Assembly (NCBI GenBank): GCA_030591795.1
Contig: JAUVAJ010000006.1
Coordinates: forward strand, 1-15,272
DNA: 15,272 nt
Reading direction: 5' to 3'
Source: Desulfuromonadales bacterium
GTDB lineage: Bacteria > Desulfobacterota > Desulfuromonadia > Desulfuromonadales > UBA2294
Shown: positions 14,537-15,272 of the stretch, piece after piece
Position numbering within the stretch: the first letter of the stretch is position 1
How the letters are laid out: each line of letters opens with the position of its first letter
The notes under the pieces: generated by a model
What the model was told of the DNA's origin: nothing
Databases searched by the model: none
What the model saw: only the letters and a program-made list of their open reading frames with translations
Program-made: the position numbers and the translations under genes

Positions 14537-14623
14537 ACCGGGCCGCTTCTATCCATAGTTGTCGGCTCTGATTCGCTGACCATCCTCGCATGAAAATTTT
14601 TTCACAAACAATTTTATTTGCGG

Positions 14624-14652
14624 TGGACAGCATCGGAGAACTAGGGTAAAAT
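14624..14652 (+). promoter_or_regulatory. Predicted sigma-70 promoter of the ferredoxin gene
   Basis: TGGACA (14624-14629) and TAAAAT (14647-14652) have a 17-base spacer. An AT-rich block just upstream (14590-14620, including the TGAAAATTTTTTCA palindrome at 14591-14604) could be an UP element. The -10 forms one arm of a 7-bp inverted repeat, TAAAATT at 14647-14653 with AATTTTA at 14659-14665. Confidence 0.6.
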
Positions 14653-14692
14653 TCGCGAAATTTTACTACATCGAATATACAGAAATCAAACG

Positions 14693-14702
14693 AAGGAGGT
14701 GA
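14693..14702 (+). promoter_or_regulatory. Exceptionally strong ribosome binding site of the ferredoxin gene
   Basis: AAGGAGGTGA is complementary to the full anti-Shine-Dalgarno end of 16S rRNA and lies at good spacing before the ATG at 14707. It decides the start of this very short gene. Confidence 0.85.
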
Positions 14703-14706
14703 TAGT

Positions 14707-14877
14707 ATGGCTCACGTAATCAGTGATGAGTGTATTAATTGTGCCGCTTGTGTAGACAGCTGCCCGGTTGACGCAATCAGCGAGCAAGGTGAAATTCATG
14801 TGATTGATGCTGATACCTGCACCGATTGTGCTGCATGTGTTGACACGTGCCCGGTCGATGCGATCTCGCAAGTTTAA
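14707..14877 (+). CDS. Clostridial-type 2[4Fe-4S] ferredoxin
   Basis: A 56-residue low-potential electron carrier of the cytoplasm. Two cluster motifs, C9-x2-C12-x2-C15-x3-C19-Pro and C38-x2-C41-x2-C44-x3-C48-Pro, give two [4Fe-4S] cubanes. The halves are near-copies (CINCAACVDSCPVDAIS and CTDCAACVDTCPVDAIS), showing the internal duplication typical of these proteins, and the protein is very acidic. It has its own promoter, a full-strength ribosome binding site and two downstream terminators, so it is a monocistronic, highly expressed gene. The likely role is electron supply to ferredoxin-dependent enzymes of anaerobic metabolism. A reading frame on the opposite strand over the same bases is a shadow. 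Identification is firm. Confidence 0.96.
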   Translation: MAHVISDECINCAACVDSCPVDAISEQGEIHVIDADTCTDCAACVDTCPVDAISQV

Positions 14878-14887
14878 TGTTACACGC

Positions 14888-14921
14888 AAAAAAGGGCGGC
14901 CGATGTGGCCGCCCTTTTTTT
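14888..14921. terminator. Bidirectional terminator after the ferredoxin gene
   Basis: GGGCGGCC (14894-14901) pairs with GGCCGCCC (14907-14914) around a 5-base loop. It is preceded by A6 and followed by T7, so it stops transcription from the ferredoxin side and also from the minus-strand DUF3426-like gene. Confidence 0.93.
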
Positions 14922-14942
14922 GTTTGTTAAACCGGTTTGCTG

Positions 14943-14973
14943 CGTACAGAAGAAATCATCTGTACGTTTTTTT
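14943..14973 (+). terminator. Second, tandem terminator
   Basis: CGTACAGA (14943-14950) pairs with TCTGTACG (14959-14966) around an 8-base loop and is followed by T7. It lies about 20 bases beyond the first terminator and works only in the plus direction. It protects the convergent gene from read-through. Confidence 0.75.
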
Positions 14974-14989
14974 ATGCGAGTAGGGTGGT

Positions 14990-15272
14990 CTATTGTTTAG
15001 CACCGGCAGCTGAATCGGCCGGTACGACGTTGTATTCCGAGAGATTCTCCGGAAGATTACTGAAGACAATGGTGAATGGGAGGGCTGCTCCCGGTGCGAC
15101 ATCGAGATTGGAGAGTGAATCGCCAAACTCATTATTACCACGTAGCTGAAGCGCTTCAAGTTTTTCTGCACGCAGTATTTTGTCTTCGATCGAGTTGCCG
15201 CAATATACCTTCTGTTGATTGACCGGGGATCCGGCGGTATCATACAGAATACCGCGTACGGCGATAGCTGAT
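14990..15272 (-). CDS. DUF3426-like protein, C-terminal part (partial)
   Basis: Read on the minus strand from the right edge, an uninterrupted frame of 93 residues ends at TAG (14990-14992). It begins AIAVRGILYDTAG, continues with VYCGNSIEDKILRAEKLEAL, and has VAPGAALPFTIVFSNLPENLSEYNV near the end. The GILYDTAG strand, the cysteine-bearing CGN and the PGAALPFTIVF strand fit the beta-sandwich DUF3426 domain. Full-length relatives usually carry an N-terminal zinc ribbon and a membrane segment, which would be outside this window. Its function is unknown. The start is not visible. It is convergent with the ferredoxin gene and shares the bidirectional terminator at 14888-14921. Confidence 0.7.
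   Translation of the reverse strand, partial: SAIAVRGILYDTAGSPVNQQKVYCGNSIEDKILRAEKLEALQLRGNNEFGDSLSNLDVAPGAALPFTIVFSNLPENLSEYNVVPADSAAGAKQ

Noticed and set aside
14686..14889. A 67-codon minus-strand frame over the ferredoxin gene
   Set aside because: The plus strand encodes an unmistakable two-cluster ferredoxin with strong expression signals; the antisense frame arises from its repetitive codons.

Overview
The window reads as ordinary chromosome from an anaerobic, Fe-S-rich bacterium, most likely of the Desulfuromonadales/Geobacterales type (former Deltaproteobacteria). The evidence is family content, not a search: an AmmeMemoRadiSam-type radical SAM enzyme, several Cys-rich ferredoxin-like proteins, a clostridial-type 2[4Fe-4S] ferredoxin, Pta and AckA, DUF1015 and DUF1847 proteins, a PocR-domain kinase, and strong Shine-Dalgarno sites. 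No tRNA, rRNA, CRISPR array, prophage or defence gene was seen.

Layout. 1-2115 (+): the 3' part of a radical SAM gene (5' end outside the window) and a Cys-rich 4Fe-4S protein. 2119-2940 (-): a TonB-like protein, convergent with the previous gene. 3117-4498 (+): pta and ppnP, ending at a bidirectional terminator. 4576-5841 (-): ackA, facing them. A roughly 400 bp divergent spacer follows. 6240-8493 (+): DUF1015 and DUF1847 genes, separated by a ~150 bp inverted-repeat element with a target-site duplication. 8747-10744 (+): an orphan PocR-PAS-PAS histidine kinase, with an imperfect palindromic repeat on each side. 10920-12185 (+): a diaminopimelate-decarboxylase-like PLP enzyme. 12294-14536 (+): an Rrf2 regulator, LarE, a four-helix membrane protein and a secreted thermonuclease-like protein. 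14707-14877 (+): a short ferredoxin gene with its own promoter, a very strong ribosome binding site and two terminators. 14990-15272 (-): the C-terminal end of a DUF3426-like protein that continues past the window.

How the genes fit together. Pta and AckA interconvert acetyl-CoA, acetyl phosphate and acetate with ATP, here from two converging transcripts instead of one operon. The ferredoxin and the Cys-rich proteins belong to low-potential electron transfer. The Rrf2 protein keeps three cysteines in an IscR-like arrangement and may sense Fe-S or redox state; its promoter overlaps a 13-bp inverted repeat.

I did not find a clear new multi-gene system. The best observations are a small mobile element whose insertion regenerated a stop codon and left the host protein unchanged, a related solo end after pta, the palindrome/promoter overlap before rrf2, a decarboxylase with altered family motifs, and an unusual cysteine-dense 4Fe-4S protein.
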